Shown here: in pieces, positions 45,587 to 54,644 of the stretch
Layout: every line of letters begins with the position of its first letter
How positions within the stretch are numbered: position 1 is the stretch's first letter
Origin: Clostridium punense
Lineage (GTDB): Bacteria > Bacillota > Clostridia > Clostridiales > Clostridiaceae
Assembly (NCBI RefSeq): GCF_017874425.1
Contig: NZ_JAGGLL010000023.1
Location: 1-64,000, forward strand
Direction of reading: 5' to 3'
Length of the DNA stretch: 64,000 nt
Notes under the pieces: model-generated
Database searches by the model: none
The model's input: only the letters and a program-made list of their open reading frames with translations
Told to the model about the DNA's origin: nothing
Program-made: the position numbers and the translations under genes

Positions 45587-45612
45587 GGGTAATTCCTTTC
45601 CTAGGATTTTTA
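45573..45612. terminator. Terminator between cyclase and ABC-F genes
   Basis: AATCCTAGG...CCTAGGATT stem with T-rich end on the plus strand and an A run on the left, so it can serve both convergent genes. Confidence 0.75.
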
Positions 45613-45687
45613 TATTATTATAACTAAATTAATCCGCTTAGTTTTACATAACATTTTTTATTAACAAATAAATTGTTCCGAAGTTAT

Positions 45688-45770
45688 AGGCTTCCTTGGT
45701 GAAAGTTTAATTTATTCAGCATGAATGAAATTCATGTCCTACTCATATTCTATTGTTAGTTAAATATTTA
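45688..45770 (+). repeat. Dispersed intergenic repeat, diverged copy C
   Basis: Shares AATTTATTC-ATGAAT-ATTCA with copy A at 37355-37460 in the same place after a TTCC-TG-TGAAA start. Similarity at the far end is weaker. Tentative. Confidence 0.3.
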
Positions 45771-47606
45771 AGTAGAACTAAGTTCCTTTTTCTGTTTTAT
45801 TAGCTGATTAAATCTCATATCTAGCTCTTCATATTCCCTAGACCCCATAGCATATTTTGAAAACTCTCCCAAAACAAAGGCTATCTCATTTTCAATAAGA
45901 AGTTTTTCCTCTTTTATTTTTCTCTCATCAATAACCATAGCTTCCTGCTTTTCCTTGTTTATTCCTAGGGTGAAACTGTGCTGTGCTCCCTGATCTAACC
46001 CTTCTAGGTATTCCTTGGCACTTCCATTAACTCTAACTATTTTCTTATCCTTAAACACTAGAAGTACATCACAAAGGTTTTGTAACATATATCTATCATG
46101 AGATACCACAAGAATAGTTCCATTGTAATCTAGTAAAGCCTCCTCAAGCTTTTCTCTGCTATAAATATCTAAATGATTTAATGGCTCATCTAGAATTAAC
46201 AGCTCTTCATTGTTTAAAATTAACTTTGTCATTCGAACTCTGGTAAGCTCTCCAAGACTTAATGTTCCAACAGGTTTATTTATCATTTTTTCATCAAAAC
46301 CCATATTAGCTAAAAGTATTCTTATTTTTCCTTGCTCTTCTCTTGATGCAAAATTGAATAAATCTATTACCTTCATGGTTTTGTCTACATCAAGGGTCTC
46401 TTGGCTTAAATACCCCTTTTGTACTGAAGAACTTATGAAAACTTCCCCCTTATCTAGAGTGTCTTCCCCTAGTAAAATCTTTAAGAAGGTAGTCTTACCA
46501 CAACCATTATCTCCGAAAATACCTACTCTTTCCCCTCTTTTTACGTAGAAGGAACTATCGCTAAAAAGAACTCTGTTTCCATAAGCCTTTTCCATGGACT
46601 TACCCTCTAGTATTCTTTTCCCTTTTAGACTAGCCTCCTGAAATCCAAAGTTTATTTTTTTATCTTCCTTTGGTTTTTCAACTCCAGTTACCTCTATTTT
46701 TTCAAGTCTTTTAATTTTAGACTTTATCTGCTTATCCTTTTTCTTAGCTTTTTTTCTAAAGTATTCCTTCTTTCCAAGTCCTAACTGTTGCTTTTTCCTT
46801 GAATCTCTATGAGCCTTGTCTGACCAATTACCAAGCCTGTCAATCTCTTCTCTGATTTTCTCCTTTGTTTCCTCTTGCACTTGATATTGATGAAGCTGAT
46901 TTTCATACCTTCTCTTTTTTTCTTCTCTATAAAAACTGTAATTTCCCTTATAGATTTCTGCTGTTCCATCCTTTATTTCAACAATTTTATTTACTGTTTT
47001 ATCAAGGAAGTATCTGTCATGGGATATGATTAAAATAGTTCCTCTGTACTTTCTAAGCTCCTGAATAAGCCATTGTACTCCACCATAATCCAGATGATTA
47101 GTAGGCTCATCAAGAATAAGAAAATCTGGATTTAATGCCCATATACTAGCTAAGGCAATCTTCATTTTCTCTCCACCGCTTAAGTTAGAAAGTCTATTTT
47201 CTTCCCACTGACTCACCTTTTCCATTCCTAGTTCACTAGATATTTGATAAAAGTCTTCTTTAAAACTCACTACTTCTTCACTATAGTTGAAGCTACCTTC
47301 TCCAAGTTTTTCGCCCCTGCTGTCCTTGGGACTTAAAATTTCTTCCCTACCTTCAAAGGTTCTATGGGAATAATTCCCCTGTTGATGCAAATATCCAATC
47401 TCCACATCTTTTTTATACCAAAGAATACTTCCCCCATCTAAACCTAAAGTTCCATATATGATATTAGCCATGGTAGTTTTTCCTGCTCCATTTATTCCTA
47501 CTAAGGCTAATCTGTCCCCTTCTACTACCTCAAAATTTATATCCTTTAAAATAGTTGTTTCTCCAAACTCCTTTTTAACTTTACTGCAACTAAATAGTAC
47601 TGCCAT
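45768..47606 (-). CDS. ABC-F family ATPase, possible antibiotic-resistance (ribosomal protection) type
   Basis: The 612-residue protein has two ABC domains without membrane parts. Domain 1 has GINGAGKTT, LSGGEKMK and LILDEPTNHLD. Domain 2 has GDNGCGKTT, LSLGELTR and LILDEPLNHLD. The linker (about 225-320) is long and very basic (KKQQLGLGKKEYFRKKAKKK), as in ABC-F proteins of the Vga/Lsa/CplR/VmlR kind that remove lincosamides, pleuromutilins or streptogramins from the ribosome. A C-terminal helical extension is present. The start used is the ATG at 47606, with GGAG 10 bases ahead; a GTG at 47615 is the alternative. The structured leader with a short ORF supports antibiotic-dependent induction. 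Confidence 0.85.
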   Translation of the reverse strand: MAVLFSCSKVKKEFGETTILKDINFEVVEGDRLALVGINGAGKTTMANIIYGTLGLDGGSILWYKKDVEIGYLHQQGNYSHRTFEGREEILSPKDSRGEKLGEGSFNYSEEVVSFKEDFYQISSELGMEKVSQWEENRLSNLSGGEKMKIALASIWALNPDFLILDEPTNHLDYGGVQWLIQELRKYRGTILIISHDRYFLDKTVNKIVEIKDGTAEIYKGNYSFYREEKKRRYENQLHQYQVQEETKEKIREEIDRLGNWSDKAHRDSRKKQQLGLGKKEYFRKKAKKKDKQIKSKIKRLEKIEVTGVEKPKEDKKINFGFQEASLKGKRILEGKSMEKAYGNRVLFSDSSFYVKRGERVGIFGDNGCGKTTFLKILLGEDTLDKGEVFISSSVQKGYLSQETLDVDKTMKVIDLFNFASREEQGKIRILLANMGFDEKMINKPVGTLSLGELTRVRMTKLILNNEELLILDEPLNHLDIYSREKLEEALLDYNGTILVVSHDRYMLQNLCDVLLVFKDKKIVRVNGSAKEYLEGLDQGAQHSFTLGINKEKQEAMVIDERKIKEEKLLIENEIAFVLGEFSKYAMGSREYEELDMRFNQLIKQKKELSST

Positions 47607-47687
47607 ATATATCACGCTCCATTACTTCTAAAAATTAAATTATAGTTAAGAACCTAGTTATCTTCTACAGGACAATCTAGCTGCTAA

Positions 47688-47713
47688 AGAGATTAATTTA
47701 TGAATTAATCTCT
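47688..47713 (-). promoter_or_regulatory. Leader hairpin upstream of the ABC-F gene, possible attenuator
   Basis: Perfect 11-bp stem AGAGATTAATT / AATTAATCTCT with a 4-base loop, about 80 bases before the gene. Only three T follow, so it may act as a weak terminator or as part of a switch. A second short frame ending in this loop is possible. Confidence 0.45.
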
Positions 47714-47753
47714 AATAGCCCTCTATAGACTAAAAGTCCACGCAAAAAGACTG

Positions 47754-47792
47754 TCAATGAACATAGTCCACTAACAGCCTAAAAAAGCGCAT
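47754..47792 (-). CDS. Putative 12-residue leader peptide of the ABC-F gene
   Basis: An ATG reads MRFFRLLVDYVH and stops, about 150 bases ahead of the ABC-F gene and before the leader hairpin. Short leader peptides at which drug-bound ribosomes stall control many ABC-F resistance genes. No strong ribosome site is visible, so this is tentative. Confidence 0.35.
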   Translation of the reverse strand: MRFFRLLVDYVH

Positions 47793-48113
47793 AAAAAAAC
47801 TGTGACAGCACACAGTAAACTAAAGGTTATTCAGACTTTACTATTGTTCTTAACTAATAAGTTTAAAAGACAACAAAAATACAAACAATTTCCCTGGAAA
47901 TTATTTTACATATTTATCTCCTAAACTCCCATATTCAATTAGGCTAGTTAGTTAAAAACATATTATTCATGTCTTTCTCCCTTCATGTAAAGAATTTGAT
48001 ATTCTAATCTAAATAAATGTTATCACACTATTTCGAAAACTTCAAGTAAATTTTTCTAATTTTAGTTAATTGTATACTTGCATAAAAATAAAACTAGTTT
48101 GCCTCTTTTATTG
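47793..48113. other. Intergenic region between divergent ABC-F and M28 genes
   Basis: About 320 AT-rich bases which should hold the ABC-F promoter. I could not pick a convincing one. No gene is seen. Confidence 0.35.
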
Positions 48114-48142
48114 TTGCGCACATTCCATATATCTGGTAAAAT
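48114..48142 (+). promoter_or_regulatory. Promoter of the M28 peptidase gene
   Basis: TTGCGC at 48114-48119, a 17-bp spacer and TAAAAT at 48137-48142 with a TGG extension. Transcription should start near 48150, giving a leader of about 115 bases. Confidence 0.65.
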
Positions 48143-48218
48143 TATCTAAGGCACAGATATAATTTTATAAAAGAGGATATCTTATCACAGTCGCGAGCAT
48201 GACTAAAATATGAATTTA

Positions 48219-48250
48219 TAAAGGGATAATAAATTATTATCCCTTTATTT
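48219..48250 (+). terminator. Terminator-like hairpin in the leader of the M28 gene
   Basis: AAAGGGATAAT...ATTATCCCTTT, then ATTTTAT. It sits between the promoter and the ribosome site (GGGGGAG) of the gene, so it may attenuate transcription. The leader upstream also holds a hairpin AAAATTATCT/AGATATAATTTT. I recognise no known riboswitch. Confidence 0.6.
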
Positions 48251-48265
48251 TATAGGGGGAGACTT

Positions 48266-50221
48266 ATGAAAAAAAAAATAGCATTATCCTTAATTTTCCT
48301 TTTATTAATTATAACAGCTACTGGCTGCAATAAAAACTCTAATTTAGTTGCAAATACCATTAATACACTAACTTCTGATAAATATGCAGGCAGGGCAATT
48401 GGTAGTGAAGGAAACAAGCTAACAGAAACCTATATAGTAGATAAGTTAACTTCATTAAAAATTGATACCTATAAAGAAAGTTATCTACACAGCTTTGAGG
48501 GCAGTAGTTATATTCCAAAGGACCAATCAGTAACTATGAAAATAGTATTAAACAATGGCAAGGATGTTAAAGAGTTAACCTATGGAGATGACTTTTTAGT
48601 GAATAGTGCTACGAATCTAAATGCTGAATACTCTTTATCTAGTTCTATAACTAACGAAAAGAATAAAATTTCACTCCTAAAAAGTATTTCGGAAATATTA
48701 AATCCTAATATTGGTAATATAGCTATTGTAAAGCAAGATGCCTTAAGTAATGGCGTATTAACTGAAGAGAAAAATAAAATTGTTATATTTGTAAATGAAG
48801 AGGTTTATAGTCTATGCGAAAACAATCTCGATGCAAAGATTAAAGTAGACTTTTCTTTTAAAAAATCTACAATTGCAATGAATAATATCATAGGGAAAAT
48901 CCCTGGAAAAGATTCTAGCAACGCTATAGTAATTTCCTCTCATTTAGACCATGTTGGTTCTATTGGAAATAATATATGGCGTGGTGCTTTAGATAATGCC
49001 TCTGGTGTTGCTTCAACCTTATATATAGCTCAGTACTTAAAAGAAAACTTTGAAGCTCCTCAATATGATATAGTTTTTATATTTTTCAATGGAGAAGAGA
49101 CATCCCTTTTAGGCAGTAACTATCTAGTTCCAAAATTAAAAAAGGACTATGATAAAATACTAAATATTAATATAGATTGTATTGGAACAAAGGCTATAGA
49201 TACCCTGTTAATTGGTTCAAGTAATGAGGAATTTAGAACCACTACAGTAGACTTTTTTAATTCTCAAACTCTCAATTCAAAGGCTATATCAAATGCTATT
49301 GGAGATGGTGGAGCATTTGAAAGTAATGGAATTCCATCAATTTCACTAATAGATAATGAATTTGAAAATAAAATTCATATTCTAGATGATACATCTAAGA
49401 ATATATCTTTTAATAGAATTGAAGAAATAAGCAAAATATGCAGTAATTTAATAATAGATCAAGGGGATAAGTTACTTGAAAAATTTTCTTTAAAAACTAG
49501 TTCCTCACTAAAAGAAAAATCTGAAGTCATTTCTAGTTTTTCAATATCTGAGGATGAATTCAAACAATGGGAGTATAAATATGTACAAAATGGAAAAGTT
49601 CTTATTCCTGTTGGTAAGAACTCTTTGAACCTTGACATATCGAACTTTGAAACAGAAAAAAAACATTTAAGTGAAGACTTGTTAAATATTTTTAGTCTTA
49701 AGTTTCAATTAAAACCATATACACTTTCTAATAAACTTCAATTTAAAGCTCCAAAAGCATCAAAAGATCATGAAGCTGAAAAGATTTATACTTTTACTCC
49801 TTCAGAAAATAACTTTCTTGCTTTGGATAGTAATCTTTTCAATTCTAATACTGAAGAATTGCCACGTTACTTTAGGGCTAATTTATCTAGATATCTAAAA
49901 TCTATTAATTCTGACGTAAACTTATATAACAAATACTTAAATAACGTCTTAACATTAGATTATGAAAAGCGATCTGATAAGTTTGAACCAATTACAGTTA
50001 ATGGAATAAATGGTCAAATTCTTTATAATTCTAAAACACCTAATCAACCCACAGGATTAGTATTATTTATTGAGAAAGATAACGGCTTTTATACCATTCA
50101 TATTAAAGATGACGCCTTTACTTCATCATTCTTTGATTCAAAAGAAGACTTACTAAAATTAATTACTAGTACGGGTATTTTAGAATGGTATGGAGAAATA
50201 ATTAACAACTTCGAAAAATAA
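48266..50221 (+). CDS. M28 family zinc aminopeptidase lipoprotein with extra C-terminal domain
   Basis: The 651-residue protein has a lipoprotein signal (LLLIITATGC) and an M28 peptidase domain to about residue 410 with a PA-like insert (about 70-200). Metal ligands can be seen: SSHLDHVG, ALDNASG, NGEET (catalytic and metal glutamates), NIDCIG and the late histidine in KIHILDD. The remaining 240 residues have no recognised domain. It would trim peptides on the outer face of the cell membrane. GGGGGAG precedes the ATG. Confidence 0.88.
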   Translation: MKKKIALSLIFLLLIITATGCNKNSNLVANTINTLTSDKYAGRAIGSEGNKLTETYIVDKLTSLKIDTYKESYLHSFEGSSYIPKDQSVTMKIVLNNGKDVKELTYGDDFLVNSATNLNAEYSLSSSITNEKNKISLLKSISEILNPNIGNIAIVKQDALSNGVLTEEKNKIVIFVNEEVYSLCENNLDAKIKVDFSFKKSTIAMNNIIGKIPGKDSSNAIVISSHLDHVGSIGNNIWRGALDNASGVASTLYIAQYLKENFEAPQYDIVFIFFNGEETSLLGSNYLVPKLKKDYDKILNINIDCIGTKAIDTLLIGSSNEEFRTTTVDFFNSQTLNSKAISNAIGDGGAFESNGIPSISLIDNEFENKIHILDDTSKNISFNRIEEISKICSNLIIDQGDKLLEKFSLKTSSSLKEKSEVISSFSISEDEFKQWEYKYVQNGKVLIPVGKNSLNLDISNFETEKKHLSEDLLNIFSLKFQLKPYTLSNKLQFKAPKASKDHEAEKIYTFTPSENNFLALDSNLFNSNTEELPRYFRANLSRYLKSINSDVNLYNKYLNNVLTLDYEKRSDKFEPITVNGINGQILYNSKTPNQPTGLVLFIEKDNGFYTIHIKDDAFTSSFFDSKEDLLKLITSTGILEWYGEIINNFEK

Positions 50222-50255
50222 AAAGTTTTACATGCTACCGATCTCCTAAGCATAC

Positions 50256-50295
50256 AAAAAGAACCCCTGGAGTTCTATTTCCAGGGGTTCTTTCT
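50256..50295. terminator. Bidirectional terminator between M28 and DUF4179 genes
   Basis: AAAGAACCCCTGGA / TCCAGGGGTTCTTT: a perfect 14-bp stem between convergent genes. Confidence 0.9.
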
Positions 50296-50310
50296 ATAAT
50301 AAACTTTAAA

Positions 50311-51681
50311 CTACTCTAAATCTATTTTTATCTGCTGATCATAAAGTAATTCTACTTCACCATCAACACAAGTTTCTATTTTAGCAATTCCCGAAAACCT
50401 CATATCTTTATTATAAGAAGTTATAGTTTGAGTGTACCTACCAGTATTTCTGTCCACAGACTTTGTAATTGCGCCCTTTCCTCCATGAACTTCATTGCCA
50501 TCCTTATCATAAAACATAAAATCACATCCATCTTCTACATATCCTTCATAGTGGTAAGTAATCTTAACTTTATTTTCAATACACTCCAGGTTATCAATTA
50601 CTATGGTTGACCCTTCTGATGCTTTTAAGGTTGCAGGAAGTGTAGTTACATCTCCCTTTAATATTTTCATTGGCACTCCCTTTCTAACTTTTACGGGAAC
50701 TAAAGTAAGCGATTTAGTATCCTTATTTGCTCCTAAAAATTCATAGCCATTTGTGGCCTTACCAACCACTCCTACTCCATCTGTATTTAACACGTGAAGA
50801 GAATTCCCTTTATCATCAAACAGCGCAAAACCTGGAAACATGCCCTCCCCTTCTTTTGTTATTTCAGTTAAAAGTATTTGATTTCCTAAGGGTGATATGG
50901 ACACCTTATTTACAGTTATATCATAGGTTTTATTATCAACATTAATGACCCTATTAGCATTTGGGGTTACAGTTTTAATATCTTTAACTATTTTGCTCTT
51001 ATCAATAGTAGTAGAAATACTCCAATTACCTTTAGTCTTGAAAATATTAGTAGTAAATATCTCTAGCTCAGAGTATAAACCTACATCTGTTCCTAATATA
51101 TTTTCCCTTATCATTACTTTAAGCTTATTGTCATTTTCAAAGTAAGCTTCCATGTTATTATTGTTTCGTAGTCCAAGTTCCTTGCCATCTATCTTAAAAT
51201 TCAATAATGGGGCAGCAGCAAAGGCAGCAAAAACAGGGTTATCAATCTTTGGAATAGGCTTATCACTTTCAACTGTTAAAAATAGGTTTAAAAAGTTGTC
51301 ATCAGCCGCAAGATTGTCTAAAGTAAATTTAATTCCTTGATCCTCTGAAGTTATTCCTACTGTACTGTTAAACTCCTCTAATACTTCTTTGTCCGCTTCA
51401 TATTTAAATCCACTATTACTCTTAGAGTCTTTTTCACCAAAATAAGATAAAAGATTTTTAACAGCACTAGCTACCCTTGGTGAATCTATAGCAAATACAG
51501 TAGAAATGGTTAAGCAGCTTATTATTGCTACTGCTATTACCATCTTAAAGGGCATTGTCCTTTTAGTTCTAACCTTGGGTAAATTCTTCAGTACATTATT
51601 TATTTTATTATCAATGGTTGGAGGAAGCATCCAAGCTTCTTTTTCTATTCTTTCTTTTATTGATTTATCAAAACTATTCAT
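50311..51681 (-). CDS. DUF4179 membrane protein, probable anti-sigma factor
   Basis: The 456-residue protein has a cytoplasmic N-terminus of about 44 residues, one transmembrane helix (about 45-66) and a large extracellular part with DUF4179 features near residues 60-170. It follows the ECF sigma gene by 14 bases. Sigma/DUF4179 pairs are common in Firmicutes, with the membrane protein holding the sigma factor until an envelope signal arrives. The extracellular domain has several beta-rich modules; the signal is unknown. Confidence 0.85.
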   Translation of the reverse strand: MNSFDKSIKERIEKEAWMLPPTIDNKINNVLKNLPKVRTKRTMPFKMVIAVAIISCLTISTVFAIDSPRVASAVKNLLSYFGEKDSKSNSGFKYEADKEVLEEFNSTVGITSEDQGIKFTLDNLAADDNFLNLFLTVESDKPIPKIDNPVFAAFAAAPLLNFKIDGKELGLRNNNNMEAYFENDNKLKVMIRENILGTDVGLYSELEIFTTNIFKTKGNWSISTTIDKSKIVKDIKTVTPNANRVINVDNKTYDITVNKVSISPLGNQILLTEITKEGEGMFPGFALFDDKGNSLHVLNTDGVGVVGKATNGYEFLGANKDTKSLTLVPVKVRKGVPMKILKGDVTTLPATLKASEGSTIVIDNLECIENKVKITYHYEGYVEDGCDFMFYDKDGNEVHGGKGAITKSVDRNTGRYTQTITSYNKDMRFSGIAKIETCVDGEVELLYDQQIKIDLE

Positions 51682-51695
51682 CTATCATCACTCCC

Positions 51696-52229
51696 CTACT
51701 GATTTTCTAATATTGTTTTAAGTTTTGCCTTAGCTCTACTTAATCTGGATTTTACTGTGCCTTGGGAGATATTCAAAACTTTTCCAATATCCTTTATAGT
51801 CATATCTTCATAATAAAATAGGGTTAAAATAACTCTAGAATCTTCGTCCATGTTACTTATCAAACTAATTAAATACCCTTCAGTGTTGTCCTCATATCTT
51901 AAATTTAAAGCTTCCATATCTTCCTTTAACTCAATTCTGCTACTTTTTCTTATGGTTGAATAACATTCATTTACTAAGATTTTCATTAACCAGGGCTTAA
52001 AACTAGCTGCTGACTTTAATTTGTGAAGATTCCCATATGCCTTTAAAATTGTTTCACTAATTATATCTTCAACTTCAAAGTCATCTTTAACAATACTTTT
52101 TGCAAGTCTATATAATGCTACTTTATTATCTTCAATAAGGCTTATAAATCTATTTTCATCTATAGTCTCAATACTTTCCTTCTTACTACTAGTCTTGTAA
52201 AACTTTAATATGTTATTTGTTAAATTCAC
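51696..52229 (-). CDS. ECF-type RNA polymerase sigma factor
   Basis: The 177-residue protein has sigma region 2 (LIEDNKVALYRLAKSIVKDD, VEDIISETILKAYGNLHKL, FKPWLMKILVNECYS) and region 4 (MTIKDIGKVLNISQGTVKSR, then RAKAKLK). It should direct polymerase to GGAACC-type promoters, including its own at 52252-52280 and probably the LCP gene at 14487-14515. The start is GTG at 52229 with AGGAGGTGG. It is co-transcribed with its likely anti-sigma factor. Confidence 0.93.
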   Translation of the reverse strand: MNLTNNILKFYKTSSKKESIETIDENRFISLIEDNKVALYRLAKSIVKDDFEVEDIISETILKAYGNLHKLKSAASFKPWLMKILVNECYSTIRKSSRIELKEDMEALNLRYEDNTEGYLISLISNMDEDSRVILTLFYYEDMTIKDIGKVLNISQGTVKSRLSRAKAKLKTILENQ

Positions 52230-52251
52230 TTGCTTCCACCTCCTACACTAA

Positions 52252-52280
52252 TAAGATAATTTTGTAAGGAAAAAGGTTCC
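52252..52280 (-). promoter_or_regulatory. ECF-type autoregulatory promoter of the sigma operon
   Basis: On the minus strand GGAACC (52280-52275), 17 bp, then ATCTTA (52257-52252). The layout and the GGAACCTTTT start match the LCP promoter at 14487-14515. Confidence 0.55.
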
Positions 52281-52448
52281 ATTTAATATAATATTTAATG
52301 CAGTTAAGTTAGCTTAAAATTAAATCATGCGTTATTCTATCTTTACAAAAGTTCAAACCATAAGCCAACTTGTTCTTAAAACTCTATCTAATTGCCCTTC
52401 CACCTTTAAATTAAATAAAATTACATTCTAGAATCTATAGAAATAATA

Positions 52449-52480
52449 AGGAGCTAGATTCTAACTTCCTAGCTCCTAAA
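52449..52480 (-). terminator. Terminator of the Nudix gene
   Basis: AGGAGCTAG / CTAGCTCCT stem just past the stop, with TTATTATTTC on the minus strand. Confidence 0.75.
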
Positions 52481-52487
52481 ATATAAT

Positions 52488-53045
52488 TTATAAGTTTCTC
52501 ATCTTCCTAATTATCTTATTATAAATTTCTTCTATGTAAGGCTCACTGCAATGGCTACTGATCTCCTCAAGAGTAATCCACTTAACTCCACTATTTTCAT
52601 CTTCCTTAATTACTAAAGCTTCAGTTTCATCACCTTGAATCAAGTAAGTAATGTTTAAATGCAAATGTGCAGACACATATTTTCCTTTTTTAATGTGCCC
52701 TAGCACTGGTATGATATCTAAAGAAATAATGTCTTTAACAACAGGCTCTACATTTTTAATTCCTGTTTCTTCCCTGGTCTCTTTTATTGCAACTCTTAAT
52801 AAATCATCTTCTCCATCAGCATGACCACCTGTCCACCCCCAAGAGTCATATATATTATGATATATCATGAGTACTTTATCTCTAGTTTTATTTAACACAA
52901 AAGCAGAACTAGTCATGTGGGCAAGACCATTTTCCCTAGTTAGTATGTTCTTAAAATTATCTATTGCTTCTAAGATTATTTCCTTATCCCTTTTTTCTTG
53001 CTCATCATAAGGATTATAATTCTTTATTTCTTCAACCCAGTTCAT
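52488..53045 (-). CDS. Nudix hydrolase
   Basis: The 185-residue protein has a Nudix box GHADGEDDLLRVAIKETREE followed by TGI. It departs from the consensus by aspartate for the first glutamate and lysine for arginine, but keeps the metal-binding REE triplet. Such enzymes hydrolyse nucleoside diphosphates linked to another group; here the substrate is unknown. The start is the ATG at 53045 with GGAGTGG ahead; an earlier ATG at 53063 overlaps that site. Confidence 0.88.
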   Translation of the reverse strand: MNWVEEIKNYNPYDEQEKRDKEIILEAIDNFKNILTRENGLAHMTSSAFVLNKTRDKVLMIYHNIYDSWGWTGGHADGEDDLLRVAIKETREETGIKNVEPVVKDIISLDIIPVLGHIKKGKYVSAHLHLNITYLIQGDETEALVIKEDENSGVKWITLEEISSHCSEPYIEEIYNKIIRKMRNL

Positions 53046-53126
53046 TTTACCACTCCAATTCATCTATAAGTAACATAACATGTTCACTTCATCTATGCTT
53101 TTATAACAGGTAGGACTTCTTGTTTA

Positions 53127-53333
53127 TTAAGCCTTTTTACCTTCATTTTTCTTCTCTTCAACGTGCTTTTTCCATTCATATTGCTCTATGGTTTCCTTAG
53201 CAACCTCTCTCATCATTTTCTTTAATTCATCTGAGCTTTCTTTTATAGCACGCTTTACTATGAATTTAATAAAAAGATAAAATAGATAAATAGGTATTGC
53301 AATGATTATAACCTTCATAATAAATTCTATCAC
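53127..53333 (-). CDS. Small single-helix membrane protein
   Basis: The 68-residue protein has one transmembrane helix (about 4-26) and a charged helical tail rich in Lys and Glu (residues 29-68). The start is GTG with GAGGGGG 9 bases ahead. No family is recognised. Confidence 0.6.
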   Translation of the reverse strand: MIEFIMKVIIIAIPIYLFYLFIKFIVKRAIKESSDELKKMMREVAKETIEQYEWKKHVEEKKNEGKKA

Positions 53334-53915
53334 TTCCTATAACCCCCTCAAAATTATTCACCCTATTATTTAAAATAATCCCCAATATCTCTGGGTAGTT
53401 TGTATACAAAAAATTTTTTAAAGTTATTTTACTAATCCTTCTATTTACTACATATATTATAACATACCTTATTAATTTATGGTTAATTTTAAGAGCGTTT
53501 TTAATTTATTCTAGTAATTTATATCTATAATTAGGGGAACAATTATACTTATTAATTATTACAACTAAAATCCTTTTATATAAGTTTATATACCAAGTAA
53601 TTGGAATTTATTTCAATTATTTTGCCTTACAAATATTGTAAAACGATCTAAGTCATGTAATAATATTATTAATACTTTATTTTTATAAGACAAATTTAAG
53701 AAATTCCTGTTTTTATGTACTTACTTAGTAAAACCTTAGTTTATTTAAAAAGCCTTAAGAGAACCAAGGTAGATTCCTGTATAAGTTAAGTTCTACCTTC
53801 GATTCTTTATATAGACATTTTTATTCAGTGCATAAGATTTTTTCAATTTAATATAATGCATCTTTTAAAAATTTGTTAATTTATTTACTTAAACTTCTGA
53901 GGGGAGAATTTTTTT
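53334..53915. other. Intergenic region
   Basis: About 580 AT-rich bases between divergent genes. A partial copy of the dispersed repeat is at 53757-53800. No gene or RNA is recognised. Confidence 0.4.
53757..53800 (+). repeat. Dispersed intergenic repeat, partial copy D
   Basis: AGAGAACCAAGGTAGATTCC, then TGTATAAGTTAAGTTCTA, matches the right half of copy B (GGGAACCAGTGTAGGACTCC, then TGTATAAGTTAAGTTTTA) with few differences. Confidence 0.5.
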
Positions 53916-54434
53916 ATGAGTAAGAGTACGAGAAATTTAATTATTGGTTTTTTTGTAGTACTAATTTGTGCCTTTGGTATATGGCGAGCTTATGAATTTG
54001 GCTTTAATGACCTTTTAGGTATTGTAGAGAAAAAAGCTGAAGAAAAGAAAACTGAAGAGCAGAAAAATGAAGAAGCAGCAACTCAGCCTCCAGTGCTTTC
54101 TGAAGCCATGTCAAAAATCAAAAGTGAAGAAGATATATTAAATGCTATGCATTCTATGGCTAATACTTTAATAGTTCCTGTTGATGGTCAAATATGGGGA
54201 AAAGAACCAATCACTAAGGATAAAATATCTCAACTTATTAGTATAGTTGACAATAGTAGCTCTTCACATAAGGAAGAACTTTTATCTATTTTAAACAAAT
54301 GGAATAGCGGTGACTTTAGCACTGCGGTAGAGGATCATAACAAGGTTTGGAAGCTTCTTGGTGGCACAGTTGGCAAAGCTGCTAATGTTAACGAAGAAGG
54401 AGTAAAGGAAACCCTTGCTAACCTTGGCAACTAA
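53916..54434 (+). CDS. DUF6241-like single-pass membrane protein
   Basis: The 172-residue protein has one transmembrane helix (about 6-24), a Lys/Glu/Gln-rich linker (about 38-58) and a helical C-terminal domain with MHSMANTLIVPVDGQIWGKEPITKDKI and LNKWNSGDFSTAVEDHNKVW, resembling DUF6241 proteins. The function is unknown. GAGGGGAG precedes the ATG, and a terminator follows. Confidence 0.75.
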   Translation: MSKSTRNLIIGFFVVLICAFGIWRAYEFGFNDLLGIVEKKAEEKKTEEQKNEEAATQPPVLSEAMSKIKSEEDILNAMHSMANTLIVPVDGQIWGKEPITKDKISQLISIVDNSSSSHKEELLSILNKWNSGDFSTAVEDHNKVWKLLGGTVGKAANVNEEGVKETLANLGN

Positions 54435-54475
54435 GCTTCCACAACTCCAAAACATTTATTTTATAGCCATTGAGG

Positions 54476-54506
54476 AAAGCTCTAGGTTAACGCCTAGAGC
54501 TTTTAT
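54476..54506 (+). terminator. Terminator of the DUF6241-like gene
   Basis: AAAGCTCTAGG / CCTAGAGCTTT perfect stem with a 6-base loop and TTTAT. Confidence 0.85.
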
Positions 54507-54644
54507 GACATATTATGCGCACCCCTGGGGTAAAAAAAATTATTGCATTATAACCTTCATATCATTATACTAGAATAAGTCAAATTAGTTAGGTATCTTT
54601 TAAAATACTATCAGGTATTTCATATATATTCAGGAGGCGCTATA

